A stretch of DNA of 36,978 nt from Actinomycetota bacterium (lineage in GTDB: Bacteria; Actinomycetota; Actinomycetes; S36-B12): positions 1-36,978 of the forward strand of contig CANFQC010000025.1 in the NCBI GenBank assembly GCA_947449035.1. The letters run 5' to 3'. Positions 25,642 to 34,781 of this stretch are shown here, piece after piece; positions within the stretch are counted from its first letter, which is position 1; each line of letters starts with the position of its first letter. Under the pieces are notes generated by a model, which worked only from the letters and a program-made list of their open reading frames with translations, did no database searches and was not told where the DNA came from. A program made the position numbers and the translations under genes.

Positions 25642-27111
25642 ATGCAGAGCAAGATGTTCATCGGCGGCGAATTCGTCGACGCACTCGACGGTGCGACCAT
25701 TGACGTCTTTGATCCGCATGACGGCAGCTTGCTGGCGAGTGTCGCTGAGGCGAAGGAAGCCGATATCGATCGTGCCGTCGAGGCTGCCACCGCGGCGAAG
25801 CATGGGTGGGCACGACTTGCCGCGGCTGATCGTGGTCGACTGCTGCTGCGCTTGGCTGATGCCATTGAGGCCGATGCCGACAACCTTGCGATGATTGAAA
25901 CTCGCGACACCGGCCACCCGATTCGCGATACCCGCAATCTCGATGTCATGCGCACTGCCGCAACCTTCCGCTACTTCGGCGGCATGGCCGACAAGTTCCA
26001 GGGTTCTGTAGTGCCGGTTGAGGCAGGATTCCTGGACTACGTCACTCCTGAGCCGCTCGGTGTTGTCGGCCAGATCGTGCCGTGGAACTTCCCGGTCATG
26101 TTCTGCAGCTGGAAGATGGGTCCGGCTCTCGCAGCAGGCAACACCGTGGTGATGAAGCCCGCCGAACTCACTCCGATGAGCGCACTTCGCATTGCCGAGC
26201 TCATGGCCGAGGTCGGTTTCCCGGCGGGTGTCGTCAACATCCTTCCCGGCTACGGCAATACCGCAGGTCAGCGCATCGTGGAGCACCCTGGAATTGCCAA
26301 GGTTTCTTTCACCGGCAGCACGCCGGTGGGCAAGAGCGTGGCGCGTGGAGCAGCCGACACCTTGAAGCAAGTCCATCTCGAGCTCGGCGGCAAGGGTGCC
26401 AACATTGTCTTTGAGGACGCCAACATTCCCGCGGCTGTCGGCGGCACTGCCTTCGGTATCTTCCACAATCAGGGTCAGGCGTGTATCGCCGCAAGTCGCC
26501 TGATCATCCACGAGTCAGTTGTGGATGAGTTCCTCGAGCGTTTCCTCGCTCTGGCCGCGAGCATCAAGCTGGGTGATCCCAAGGATCCGACCACAGAGAT
26601 GGGCCCTCTCACGTCCACGATGCATCGCGATCGAGTGCTGTCGTACATCGAGGTCGCAAAGAGCGAAGGCGGCGAGATTCTGCTCGGCGGAAAGGCGCCG
26701 TCGGATCCCGAACTTGCCAATGGCTGCTACATCGAGCCCACCGTCGTGCGCACTGATGCATCCTCGCGCGTTGCATGTGAAGAGGTCTTCGGCCCGTTCA
26801 TGACTTTGCATACCTTCCGCACCGATGGGGAGGCATTGGCGATCGCCAACTCAGTCGACTACGGCCTGGGCGGCGGTCTGTGGACGAATAACCTCACGCG
26901 CGCACACAAGATCGCCCGCGAATTGCACGCCGGCATGGTCTGGATCAACTCTTACAAGCGAGTGAATCCGGGTTCGCCCTTCGGTGGCATGGGTGTTTCG
27001 GGCTACGGCCGAGAGATGGGCTTCGAGGCAATGCGCGAGTACACCGAGCCCAAGGCCATCTGGGTGAACATCGACGCAGCGATCCCGCCGTTCTATCCGC
27101 GGGGCGCTTGA
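25642..27111 (+). CDS. Aldehyde dehydrogenase, probable 4-hydroxymuconic semialdehyde dehydrogenase
   Basis: 489 residues from ATG 25642. Upstream in-frame codons overlap the dioxygenase gene and are not family-like. NAD(P)+-dependent ALDH with the catalytic cysteine C281 (GQACIAASR), general base E247 (LELGGKG), cofactor segments IVPWNFPV and FTGSTPVG, and EEVFGPF. It should oxidise the ring-cleavage product to maleylacetate, the role of HapE/PnpE. The family alone does not fix the substrate; its position between the dioxygenase and the 3-oxoadipate genes does. Its stop overlaps the next start (TGATG). Confidence 0.85.
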   Translation: MQSKMFIGGEFVDALDGATIDVFDPHDGSLLASVAEAKEADIDRAVEAATAAKHGWARLAAADRGRLLLRLADAIEADADNLAMIETRDTGHPIRDTRNLDVMRTAATFRYFGGMADKFQGSVVPVEAGFLDYVTPEPLGVVGQIVPWNFPVMFCSWKMGPALAAGNTVVMKPAELTPMSALRIAELMAEVGFPAGVVNILPGYGNTAGQRIVEHPGIAKVSFTGSTPVGKSVARGAADTLKQVHLELGGKGANIVFEDANIPAAVGGTAFGIFHNQGQACIAASRLIIHESVVDEFLERFLALAASIKLGDPKDPTTEMGPLTSTMHRDRVLSYIEVAKSEGGEILLGGKAPSDPELANGCYIEPTVVRTDASSRVACEEVFGPFMTLHTFRTDGEALAIANSVDYGLGGGLWTNNLTRAHKIARELHAGMVWINSYKRVNPGSPFGGMGVSGYGREMGFEAMREYTEPKAIWVNIDAAIPPFYPRGA

Positions 27112-27968
27112 TGGCGAATATCACCACGCTCTCCGACGCAATCGCGACTCATGTTCGCGACGGTCAGACACTTGCACTCGAGGGCTTCACGCACCTCATC
27201 CCGAATGCCGCGGCCCACGAGATCATTCGCCAAGGCCGCAAGCACCTCACGCTCGTGCGCATGACCCCGGATGTCACTTATGACCAGCTCATCGGGGCCG
27301 GTTGCGCTGACAAGCTCATTTTTTCCTGGGGCGGAAACCCCGGGGTGGGTTCCCTTCATCGTTTCCGCGATGCAGTTGAGCGTGACTACCCGCATCATCT
27401 GGAGATTGAGGAGCACAGTCACGCGGGCATGGCCACGCGCTATGTAGCAGGCGCAAGTGGCCTGCCCTTCGGCATGCTTCGCGGTTATGTCGGAACCGAC
27501 TTGCTCAAGTACACGCCGAATATTTCCACCGTGACCTGCCCCTTCACCGGTGAGGAACTCGCGGCAGTGCCTGCGCTCACTCCCGATGTCGGCATCATCC
27601 ATGCGCAGCAGGCGGATCGCCACGGCAATGTCGGACTCTGGGGCATTCAAGGCGTACAGAAGGAAGCCGTCATGGCTTCCAAGGCCAGCATTGTCACGGT
27701 CGAGGAGATCGTTGACGAGCTTGATTCGCGTGTGACCGTCACCCTGCCTTCGTGGGTGATCTCATCGGTTGCCGTTGTTCCTCGCGGAGCGCACCCTTCG
27801 TACGCGCATGGCTATTACGAGCGTGACAACGACTTCTACATCGGCTGGGATTCCATCAGCAAGGATCGCGATTCCTTCGATGCGTGGATTGATCGTCATA
27901 TTCACCAGACTTCCGACTACGCCGAGCACCTGCGTCTTGTCGACCAGGAAGAGGGAGTGCTCGCGTGA
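27111..27968 (+). CDS. catI: 3-oxoadipate CoA-transferase subunit A (CatI-like)
   Basis: 285 residues, ATG 27111 overlapping the dehydrogenase stop. Class I CoA-transferase alpha chain with LALEGFTHLIPNAAAHEIIRQG, FSWGGNPGVGSLHRFRDAVE and the later AVMASKASIVTVEEIVDELD. Length and sequence fit the CatI/GctA branch rather than the shorter PcaI. With subunit B it moves CoA from succinyl-CoA to 3-oxoadipate. The gene overlaps subunit B by 4 bp (GTGA). Confidence 0.85.
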   Translation: MANITTLSDAIATHVRDGQTLALEGFTHLIPNAAAHEIIRQGRKHLTLVRMTPDVTYDQLIGAGCADKLIFSWGGNPGVGSLHRFRDAVERDYPHHLEIEEHSHAGMATRYVAGASGLPFGMLRGYVGTDLLKYTPNISTVTCPFTGEELAAVPALTPDVGIIHAQQADRHGNVGLWGIQGVQKEAVMASKASIVTVEEIVDELDSRVTVTLPSWVISSVAVVPRGAHPSYAHGYYERDNDFYIGWDSISKDRDSFDAWIDRHIHQTSDYAEHLRLVDQEEGVLA

Positions 27969-28744
27969 CTGCCCCGGTAATCGCCGCGGAAGAGCTGGTA
28001 GCGACCGACGACGAAATGATGATGATCGTCGCCGCTCGCGAACTGCGCAATGGTGTGGTGTGCTTCGTCGGCATTGGCATGCCGAGTACAGCCGCCAATC
28101 TCGCTCGTCATATGCACGCACCTGATGCTGTGCTGATTTACGAGTCGGGCACGATTGGCGCAAAGCCCACCAAGCCGCCGCTGTCGATTGGTGATGGCGA
28201 ATTGGCCGATACGGCTGACGCGGTTGTGTCTGTGCCGGAGATCTTCACCTACTGGCTGCAGGCCGGTCGCATCGACGTCGGCTTCCTCGGTGCCGCGCAG
28301 CTCGATAAGTACGGCAACATCAACAGCACCGTCGTTGGCGACTACGACCACCCCAAGGTGCGGCTTCCCGGTGCCGGTGGGGCACCAGAAATCGCCGGCA
28401 GCGCCGGTGAGATTTTCCTGATGCTGCGCCAGAACAATCGCGCATTCGTCGAGAAGGTCGACTTTCTCACCAGCGTAGGCAATGCCGAGGGTGGAGATTC
28501 GCGTCAACGCATGGGCATGCGCGGCAAGGGCCCGTCCGTGGTGATCACTGATATCGGTGTACTGCGCGCCGATCCCGCGAGCGGGGAGTTCGTCCTCACG
28601 GCACTTCACGAGGGCAAGACGATTGACGATGCGAAGGCAGCGACGGGCTGGGATCTCCGGATTTCCGATCACGTGGAGATCACGGCACCTGCCACCGACG
28701 AAGAGCTCCGGAAACTGCGTGCACTCAAGGCAGGTGAGTTATGA
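27965..28744 (+). CDS. catJ: 3-oxoadipate CoA-transferase subunit B (CatJ-like)
   Basis: 259 residues, GTG start. The beta chain carries the catalytic glutamate, here most likely the Glu of LIYESGTIGAKP, preceded by CFVGIGMPSTAANLARHMHAP. GAAQLDKYGNINSTVVGDYDHPKVRLPGAGGAPEIA is the substrate-side loop shared by the family. Overlaps the genes on both sides by 4 bp, so the whole block is translationally coupled. Confidence 0.85.
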   Translation: MTAPVIAAEELVATDDEMMMIVAARELRNGVVCFVGIGMPSTAANLARHMHAPDAVLIYESGTIGAKPTKPPLSIGDGELADTADAVVSVPEIFTYWLQAGRIDVGFLGAAQLDKYGNINSTVVGDYDHPKVRLPGAGGAPEIAGSAGEIFLMLRQNNRAFVEKVDFLTSVGNAEGGDSRQRMGMRGKGPSVVITDIGVLRADPASGEFVLTALHEGKTIDDAKAATGWDLRISDHVEITAPATDEELRKLRALKAGEL

Positions 28745-29814
28745 GCCTGTCCTTCATCCATGACGTACCCGCGTCTCGCGTGGTCTTCGCGAACGGTTCT
28801 ATCGGTCAGGTCAGTGCTGAGTTGGAGCGTCTCGGCTGCTCTCGCGCCATGCTGATCTCTGGCGGTCCGGAAGCGCAGTACGCGTCGATCATCGAGAGCC
28901 AACTCGGCAACCGAGTGGTGGCGCGTTTCACCGACGTCGTGATGCATGTTCCTGTCGACGTTGTCGCAACGGCTCTCGCCATGCTGCAGGAGACAGGAGC
29001 TGATTGCCTGATTGCGCTCGGCGGCGGCTCGTCCACCGGAATGGCCAAGGCAGTTGCGCTCGAACTAGGCCTGCCGATCCTCGCCGTTCCCACCACCTAC
29101 GCGGGCTCGGAGATGACGAGCATCTGGGGGCTGACGGAGAACAACCGCAAGACCACCGGGCGCGACCTCAAGGTGTTGCCCAAGACCGTGATCTATGACC
29201 CCGAGCTCACGGTGAGCCTGCCTGCCGAGATCTCTGCGGCCAGCGGAATGAACGCGCTTGCCCACCTGGTCGAGGCCCTCTACTCACCCGGCATCTCACC
29301 CATCTCGTTCATGCAGGCACAAGAGGGCATTCGCTCGCTTGCGGTCGCACTTCCCAAGGTCGTGGCCGATCCTTCGGATCTCGATGCTCGCGGAGATGCG
29401 CTCTACGGAGCCTGGCTGGCCGGTTGGGCCTTGGGTACCACTGGCATGGGCGTGCATCACAAGATCTGCCATGTGCTTGGTGGCGCCTACAACCTTCCTC
29501 ACGCGCCGATGCATTCGGCGGTGCTGACCTACGCCACCGCGTTCAACAACGACTTCGCGCCGGCTGCCATGGCTGCGATCGTCCAGGCCTTTACTGACGC
29601 CGGCATGAGTGTGAGCAGTGCTGCCGATGGAGTGTGGCAACTGGCCACCGCGATTGGCGCTCCCGTGAGCCTGACTTCTGTCGGGTTCGACCCCGCTTCC
29701 ATCGACGAGGCCGCACAGGTCATCGTCGACGGGAAGCCCATCAACCCCCGTCCGGTGGACCTGGACGGAGTTCGTGCGCTGCTCACTGCGGCCTGCGAAG
29801 GGTCACCACCGTGA
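28741..29814 (+). CDS. Maleylacetate reductase (iron-type alcohol dehydrogenase family)
   Basis: 357 residues. Reduces maleylacetate to 3-oxoadipate with NAD(P)H. The cofactor loop IALGGGSSTGMAKA is followed by VPTTYAGSEMTSIWGLTE and TGRDLKVLPKTVIYDPELT, which separate maleylacetate reductases (HapF, PnpF, TfdF type) from other iron-type dehydrogenases. HHKICHVLGGAYNLPHAPMHS supplies the His-rich region. It serves both the hydroquinone branch (via the dehydrogenase) and the hydroxyquinol branch (via the dioxygenase at 34782). It is the last gene of the first operon. Confidence 0.9.
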   Translation: MSLSFIHDVPASRVVFANGSIGQVSAELERLGCSRAMLISGGPEAQYASIIESQLGNRVVARFTDVVMHVPVDVVATALAMLQETGADCLIALGGGSSTGMAKAVALELGLPILAVPTTYAGSEMTSIWGLTENNRKTTGRDLKVLPKTVIYDPELTVSLPAEISAASGMNALAHLVEALYSPGISPISFMQAQEGIRSLAVALPKVVADPSDLDARGDALYGAWLAGWALGTTGMGVHHKICHVLGGAYNLPHAPMHSAVLTYATAFNNDFAPAAMAAIVQAFTDAGMSVSSAADGVWQLATAIGAPVSLTSVGFDPASIDEAAQVIVDGKPINPRPVDLDGVRALLTAACEGSPP

Positions 29815-29824
29815 CCAGATTGTT

Positions 29825-29861
29825 ATCCCGAATAGCGGGATGACACTCTCCCATTGTGGGA
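29825..29861. promoter_or_regulatory. Two inverted repeats upstream of the transporter promoter
   Basis: ATCCCG-N5-CGGGAT (29825-29841) and TCCCA-N3-TGGGA (29849-29861) have centres 22 bp apart, two helical turns, and lie directly before the -35. The shared CCC/GGG cores suggest one regulator bound twice. The first could also serve as a weak terminator for the upstream operon. Confidence 0.45.
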
Positions 29862-29868
29862 AAAGTGA

Positions 29869-29897
29869 TTGACGGTTACTTACACCGGTCGTAGGTT
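29869..29897 (+). promoter_or_regulatory. Promoter of the transporter-hydroxyquinol dioxygenase operon
   Basis: TTGACG (29869-29874) and TAGGTT (29892-29897) are exactly 17 bp apart. Transcription would start near 29904, leaving a leader of about 68 nt before ATG 29972. Confidence 0.65.
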
Positions 29898-29971
29898 TCC
29901 GAGCAGTATCCGTCCTCACCGTGAGGGCGGCCACGGCGGTTCCCCCGAACCACCACTGAAATGGAGTGCAC

Positions 29972-31309
29972 ATGAGGATCGCTAAGTCGATTCGGATCGT
30001 GGCAGCAGTCGCTGTTGTCGGTCTGATCGCCACCGCGTGTGGCAATAGCTTGGACAGCAATTCCTCGGGCGACGCAGCTGCAACCGCAGCAGCACCGAGT
30101 GGCTCCGCCGCAGCAAGCGGCGGCGCAACCAAGACAATCAAGGTGGGTTTCGTGTCGGCTGAGACCGGCCCGCTCGCGGGCTTCGGCGAGGCTGACAAGT
30201 TCGTGGTCGACACCATGGGCCAGTACTTCGCCGAGCACCCCATTCAGGCGGGTGGCACCAGCTACAACGTCGAGATCATCCAGAAGGACGCCGAGTCTGA
30301 CTCGAAGCGTGCTGCTGAGGTCGCCGGCGAGCTCATCAACACCGATGGCGTTGACGTGATCCTCGTCCACGGTACTCCGGAGATGGTCAACCCTGTTTCC
30401 GATCAGTGTGAGGCGAACCAGGTTCCCTGTATTTCCTCTGACGCTCCGTGGCAGCCATACTTCATCGGCCGCGGCGGTGTTCCGGGCAAGACCTCCTTTA
30501 CCTGGACCTACCACTTCTTCTGGGGCCTCGAGGACATCGCAGCCGTGTACCAGGACATGTGGAACCAGGTCTCGACCAACAAGAAGGTCGCCGGCTTCTT
30601 CCCGAATGATCCTGATGGCCAGGCCTGGAGCGCCAATCTTCCCGACATGGTGAAGGCCAATGGCTACACGATCAACAACCCGGGCCTGCACACCAACCTG
30701 TCGCAGGATTACTCCTCGCAGATCTCTGCATTCAAGAAGGACAAGGACGAAGTTCTCACGGGCGTTCCGCTGCCCCCCGACTTCACTACCTTCTGGAAGC
30801 AGGCCAAGCAGCAGGGCTTCAACCCGAAGATCGCGACCATCGGCAAGGCACTGCTCTTCCCGTCGTCCATCGAGGCCCTTGGTGACATCGGCCAGAACCT
30901 GGGCACCGAGGTCTGGTGGAGCAACACCTCGCCGTTCAAGTCCAGCCTGACCGGACAGTCGGCAGCTGACTTCACCCAGGCATACACCGATGCCACCAGC
31001 AAGCAGTGGACTCAGCCGCTCGGCTTCTCCGAGGCTCTGTTCGAGGTCATGGCAGCAGACGTCATCGCTGCCGGCGGCCCCGACAAGCAGAAGATGGTCG
31101 ACGCCATGAAGACCATGAAGGTCAGCACCATCGTCGGCGACCTGGACTGGACGACCGGTCCGGTTCCGAACGTGGCGAAGACCCCCCTCACGGGTGGCCA
31201 GTGGCGCAAGACCGCCGCGGGTTCGCAGTTCCCGTGGGAGCTCGTCATCGTGTCGAACTCCATCGCACCGATGGTTCCGACCGGCGGCAAGGTCGAACCG
31301 CTCAGCTAG
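29972..31309 (+). CDS. HAAT-family ABC transporter substrate-binding lipoprotein (LivJ/LivK-like)
   Basis: 445 residues from ATG 29972 (GGAG 5 nt upstream). A lipoprotein signal ends L-I-A-T-A-C with the lipidated cysteine at residue 23; a Ser/Ala-rich linker then leads to the type I binding fold (IKVGFVSAETGPLAGFGEADKF). It would catch the substrate outside the membrane. Members of this family bind branched amino acids, amides, or aromatic and other organic acids. Because the operon ends with an aromatic ring-cleavage gene, an aromatic acid is the best guess here. Confidence 0.87.
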   Translation: MRIAKSIRIVAAVAVVGLIATACGNSLDSNSSGDAAATAAAPSGSAAASGGATKTIKVGFVSAETGPLAGFGEADKFVVDTMGQYFAEHPIQAGGTSYNVEIIQKDAESDSKRAAEVAGELINTDGVDVILVHGTPEMVNPVSDQCEANQVPCISSDAPWQPYFIGRGGVPGKTSFTWTYHFFWGLEDIAAVYQDMWNQVSTNKKVAGFFPNDPDGQAWSANLPDMVKANGYTINNPGLHTNLSQDYSSQISAFKKDKDEVLTGVPLPPDFTTFWKQAKQQGFNPKIATIGKALLFPSSIEALGDIGQNLGTEVWWSNTSPFKSSLTGQSAADFTQAYTDATSKQWTQPLGFSEALFEVMAADVIAAGGPDKQKMVDAMKTMKVSTIVGDLDWTTGPVPNVAKTPLTGGQWRKTAAGSQFPWELVIVSNSIAPMVPTGGKVEPLS

Positions 31310-31319
31310 TCAGGTAGCG

Positions 31320-31347
31320 GGGTGGGCGGCCCTCGGGTCGCCCACCC
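31320..31347 (+). repeat. Stable stem-loop after the binding-protein gene
   Basis: GGGTGGGCG and CGCCCACCC are perfect 9-bp arms; the loop can add a CCC/GGG stem. It lies 10 bp after the stop codon with no T-run. Such hairpins commonly protect the binding-protein mRNA or allow partial termination so that more binding protein than membrane parts is made. Confidence 0.75.
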
Positions 31348-31425
31348 TGCACACCTAATGCACCACCGACATTGCGCCACATTTCTGTTTCACCACGGTC
31401 ATCACTCCCCAGTTTGCGAGGGCAC

Positions 31426-32166
31426 ATGAGTTCGCTGCTCGAGGTGCGTGGCTTGTCGAAGCGATTCGGCAGCGTCGTCACCGCGGAGAACATCTCCTTT
31501 GACGTCAAGCAAGGCACTGCGTTGGGGATCGTGGGCCCTAATGGTGCCGGCAAGTCAACATTGCTCTCGCTTATCACCGGTGTGCTCCCGGTTGACGCGG
31601 GCACCATCACGTTCGACGGCCGCGACATCACGAAAGAACGCGCCGCGAACCGAACGAAGGCCGGTATCGCCCGTTCGTTCCAGATTCCACGCCCCTTTGT
31701 CGACATGACTGTCTTCGAGAACGTGTATGTCGGCGCAGCGTTCGGGGCTTCCCAGCATGGCCAGGTCGGCTATGAGGCCGCGGCTCGCGCACTTGAGACC
31801 ACTGGCCTACTGCACCTGTCAGAGAAGCCCGCGGGCTCGCTTCGACTCCTTGATCGCAAGCGTCTGGAGCTTGCTCGTGCGCTTGCCACGAATCCCAGTC
31901 TGATCCTGCTCGATGAGATCGCCGGCGGGTTGACCGAGAAGGAACTGCCTCCGCTGATCGAGTTGATCCGAGGCCTTCGTGACTCCGGCGTGACTGTCGT
32001 ATGGATTGAGCACATCGTCCACGCACTCACCGCGGTCGTCGATGAGCTCATGTGCCTGGCACTCGGTCGGGTGCTCGCCATCGGCGATCCACATGAGGTC
32101 ATGCGCTCACCAGAGGTCATCGAGGTCTATCTGGGCTCCACCTTCGACCTGGGGGAGGTCTCGTGA
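31426..32166 (+). CDS. HAAT ABC transporter ATPase (LivG-like)
   Basis: 246 residues from ATG 31426; GAGGG lies just upstream. Walker A is GPNGAGKST and Walker B LILLDEIAGGL. The ABC signature is degenerate: LRLLDRKRLELARAL stands where LSxGQ is expected. LivG-type subunits often diverge here, so this does not by itself mean loss of function. TFDGRDIT and ARSFQIPRPF are typical of the subfamily. Overlaps the next ATPase gene by 4 bp. Confidence 0.9.
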   Translation: MSSLLEVRGLSKRFGSVVTAENISFDVKQGTALGIVGPNGAGKSTLLSLITGVLPVDAGTITFDGRDITKERAANRTKAGIARSFQIPRPFVDMTVFENVYVGAAFGASQHGQVGYEAAARALETTGLLHLSEKPAGSLRLLDRKRLELARALATNPSLILLDEIAGGLTEKELPPLIELIRGLRDSGVTVVWIEHIVHALTAVVDELMCLALGRVLAIGDPHEVMRSPEVIEVYLGSTFDLGEVS

Positions 32167-32861
32167 CCCTTCTCAACGTTGACGCAATCGACGTCTACTA
32201 CGGAGACTTCCAGGCCCTCTACGGCATCACCCTTAACGTCAAGCAGGGTGAGACCCTCGCGATCATCGGCGCGAATGGCGCAGGTAAGTCGACGCTGATG
32301 AAGGCGGTCGCGGGCTTGATGACCCCGGCCTCAGGTTCCATCACCTTCAATGGCTCCGACGTCACCAAGTTGCCGAGCTATAAGCGAGTCCCGATGGGCA
32401 TTGCCCTCACCCCGGAGGGACGTCGGATCTTCCCGAGCTTGACCGTCGAGGAGAACCTGCTTGTCGGTGGATATTCCAAGCGCACGGGGCCGTGGAATCT
32501 CGCAAGCATCTATGACGCTTTCCCGCTCGTCGCAGACCGCAAGGATCGCGTCGGCTTGAACCTCTCAGGTGGTGAGCAGCAGGCGGTGGCCATTGGCCGA
32601 GCGCTGATGAGCAATCCCGACTTGCTGCTTCTCGATGAGGTGTCGCTTGGTCTCGCACCTGTGGTTGTCGAGCAGATCTACGCAGCGATGCCGAAGATCA
32701 CGAATGCCGGCACCACTGTTCTTCTAGTCGAACAGGACGTCAATCAGGCTCTCAAGATCGCCGACCGCGTGCAGTGCATGCTCGAAGGTCGCACCGTTCT
32801 GGAGGGCACCGCCCAATCACTGACGCGCGATCAGATCGCGTCCGCCTACTTCGGGATCTAG
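32163..32861 (+). CDS. HAAT ABC transporter ATPase (LivF-like)
   Basis: 232 residues, GTG 32163. Walker A GANGAGKST, intact signature LSGGEQQAVAIGRAL, Walker B LLLLDEVSLGLAP, and the switch His replaced by the LivF pattern VEQDVNQAL. DVYYGDFQALYGITLNVKQGE is the usual start. It pairs with the preceding ATPase to drive import; with one degenerate and one intact signature the ATPase dimer may be asymmetric. Confidence 0.9.
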   Translation: MTLLNVDAIDVYYGDFQALYGITLNVKQGETLAIIGANGAGKSTLMKAVAGLMTPASGSITFNGSDVTKLPSYKRVPMGIALTPEGRRIFPSLTVEENLLVGGYSKRTGPWNLASIYDAFPLVADRKDRVGLNLSGGEQQAVAIGRALMSNPDLLLLDEVSLGLAPVVVEQIYAAMPKITNAGTTVLLVEQDVNQALKIADRVQCMLEGRTVLEGTAQSLTRDQIASAYFGI

Positions 32862-32869
32862 GAGACATC

Positions 32870-33739
32870 GTGGGATGGCTTAATGCCGTAGTGCAGGGAG
32901 TCCTGCTCGGTGGCCTGTACGCGCTGCTTGCCGCAGGCCTGTCGTTGATGTTCGGCGTAATGCGCATCGTGAACCTGGCTCACGGTGTGCTCGCAGTAGT
33001 CGCGGCGTACATGGGCTACTTCCTTGTCGACAAGCTCCACTGGTCGGCATTCCTCACCCTCATCGTGGTTATCCCGGCCATGGCGGGTATCGGTTACGTT
33101 CTCCAGCTTGGCCTGCTGAATCCTGCGCTTGGCCGTGGTGGTCTCGCTCCGATCCTGGTGACCTTCGGCCTCGCCGTCGTCATCACGAACCTTCTGCAGC
33201 AGTTCTTCTCCGCTGATACCCACTCCATCCAGACCGGCACTATTGCGACGGACAGCATCCACATCACCGATGACATCTCCATTGGTGTCTTCTCGCTCCT
33301 CACATTCGTCGTAGGAGTCGTGGTGATCGCGGGTCTGCAGATGTACCTCTCGCGCACTCGCGGTGGTCGAGCAATGCGGGCCACCAGCGACGACAAGGAC
33401 GCTGCCCAGTTGATGGGCATCGACAACAAGCGCATCTACGCCAAGGCAACCGCGATCGCGCTGGGCATCGTCGGCCTGGCCGGTGTCTTCCTCGGTATGC
33501 GCACCCAGTTCAGCCCCACCGCAGGTGATGCAACGCTGATCTTCGCGTTCGAGGCGGTCATCATCGGCGGCCTCGGCTCCCTGTGGGGCACTCTGATCGG
33601 CGGCATGGTGCTTGGCGTGGCTCAGGCTGTCGGGGCACAGATCAACCCGGCCTACGGAATCTTGATCGGAAATCTCGTGTTCTTGGCCATTTTGGCCTTC
33701 CGACCAACCGGCCTCCTGCAGAAGGCGGTGAACTCGTGA
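32870..33739 (+). CDS. HAAT ABC transporter permease (LivH-like)
   Basis: 289 residues from GTG 32870, 5 nt after AGGAG. Begins QGVLLGGLYALLAAGLSLMFGVMRIVNLAHG, the LivH hallmark, and contains the coupling segment RAMRATSDDKDAAQLMGID and EAVIIGGLGSLWGTLIGG. About eight membrane helices. It overlaps the second permease gene by 4 bp. Confidence 0.9.
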   Translation: MGWLNAVVQGVLLGGLYALLAAGLSLMFGVMRIVNLAHGVLAVVAAYMGYFLVDKLHWSAFLTLIVVIPAMAGIGYVLQLGLLNPALGRGGLAPILVTFGLAVVITNLLQQFFSADTHSIQTGTIATDSIHITDDISIGVFSLLTFVVGVVVIAGLQMYLSRTRGGRAMRATSDDKDAAQLMGIDNKRIYAKATAIALGIVGLAGVFLGMRTQFSPTAGDATLIFAFEAVIIGGLGSLWGTLIGGMVLGVAQAVGAQINPAYGILIGNLVFLAILAFRPTGLLQKAVNS

Positions 33740-34779
33740 GCATTGCAGAGAACCTCAAGGTCAAGCGCGCCACCAAGTCGTCGTGGGCGGGCCTGGTCAT
33801 CGCAATCGTCGTGGTCGCGCTTCTCGCCATGGGCCCGTACACCTTCGGCCGCGGCATGCAGCAGAACCTGGTCATCCTCTTCTCGCTGATCGTGCTCGGC
33901 ACGATGTGGAACCTCCTGGCCGGATACGGCGGCATGGTCTCCATCGGTCAGCAGGCTTACATCGGCATTGGTGCATACGGACTGGTCTACATCGCTGACA
34001 CCTTGGGTATTGATCCGTTCATTGCCGTGCCCATTGCGGTCATCATTGCCGGAATCTTTTCGTTGCCGATCTCGTTCCTGGCCTTCCGTCTCTCCGGAGG
34101 CTATTTCGCCATCGGAACATGGGTCATCGCCGAGGTAGTCAAGCTCATCGTCGAGCAGATGGACGTCCTGGGAGCCGGCTCCGGCGTGAGCTTCATGGCC
34201 CTGACCACCTTGTCACCTGGTCGCCGTATCGCCTACGTGTACTGGCTTTCACTCATCGCCGTGGTCATTGCAGTAGCCGTGACCTACCTGCTCATGCGTT
34301 CACGTCTGGGGCTCGGGTTCACCGCGATTCGTGATGACGCGGTCGCTGCGGGGTCACTCGGAGTTCGCGTTACCCGCAGCAAGCGCATCGTCTATGTCGT
34401 TTCAGGAATGGGCTGCGCACTGGCTGGAGCGATGATCGCCGCGAATACCCTGCGCGTGCAGCCGGAGTCCATCTTCAGCGTGCAGTGGTCTGCGTACATG
34501 ATCTTCATCGTGGTCATTGGTGGCATCGGAACCATCGAGGGCCCGATCGTCGGAGCGATCGTCTTCTTTGCCCTGCAGCAATGGCTCTCTGACTTCGGTG
34601 TCTGGTACCTCGTGATCCTTGGTCTCCTGGCCATCATCATCACGTTGCTCCTCCCGCGCGGAATCTGGGGCCTGATCTCGGGCAACGGCAGAATCAGGCT
34701 CTTCCCGGTGGGGTACCGCATCGCCAATCCGCTGGAGAAGTTCGCCCTCATCAAGCCCGCTGCAACGCCGGAGGAATAG
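33736..34779 (+). CDS. HAAT ABC transporter permease (LivM-like)
   Basis: 347 residues from GTG 33736; a longer frame upstream overlaps the first permease and is not family-like. Hallmarks are NLLAGYGGMVSIGQQAYIGIGAYG, LSGGYFAIGTWVIAEVVKL, the cytoplasmic loop FTAIRDDAVAAGSLGV, and VIGGIGTIEGPIVGAI. About ten membrane helices. Only 2 bp separate it from the dioxygenase gene that follows, so import and ring cleavage are made together. Confidence 0.9.
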   Translation: MSIAENLKVKRATKSSWAGLVIAIVVVALLAMGPYTFGRGMQQNLVILFSLIVLGTMWNLLAGYGGMVSIGQQAYIGIGAYGLVYIADTLGIDPFIAVPIAVIIAGIFSLPISFLAFRLSGGYFAIGTWVIAEVVKLIVEQMDVLGAGSGVSFMALTTLSPGRRIAYVYWLSLIAVVIAVAVTYLLMRSRLGLGFTAIRDDAVAAGSLGVRVTRSKRIVYVVSGMGCALAGAMIAANTLRVQPESIFSVQWSAYMIFIVVIGGIGTIEGPIVGAIVFFALQQWLSDFGVWYLVILGLLAIIITLLLPRGIWGLISGNGRIRLFPVGYRIANPLEKFALIKPAATPEE

Positions 34780-34781
34780 GC

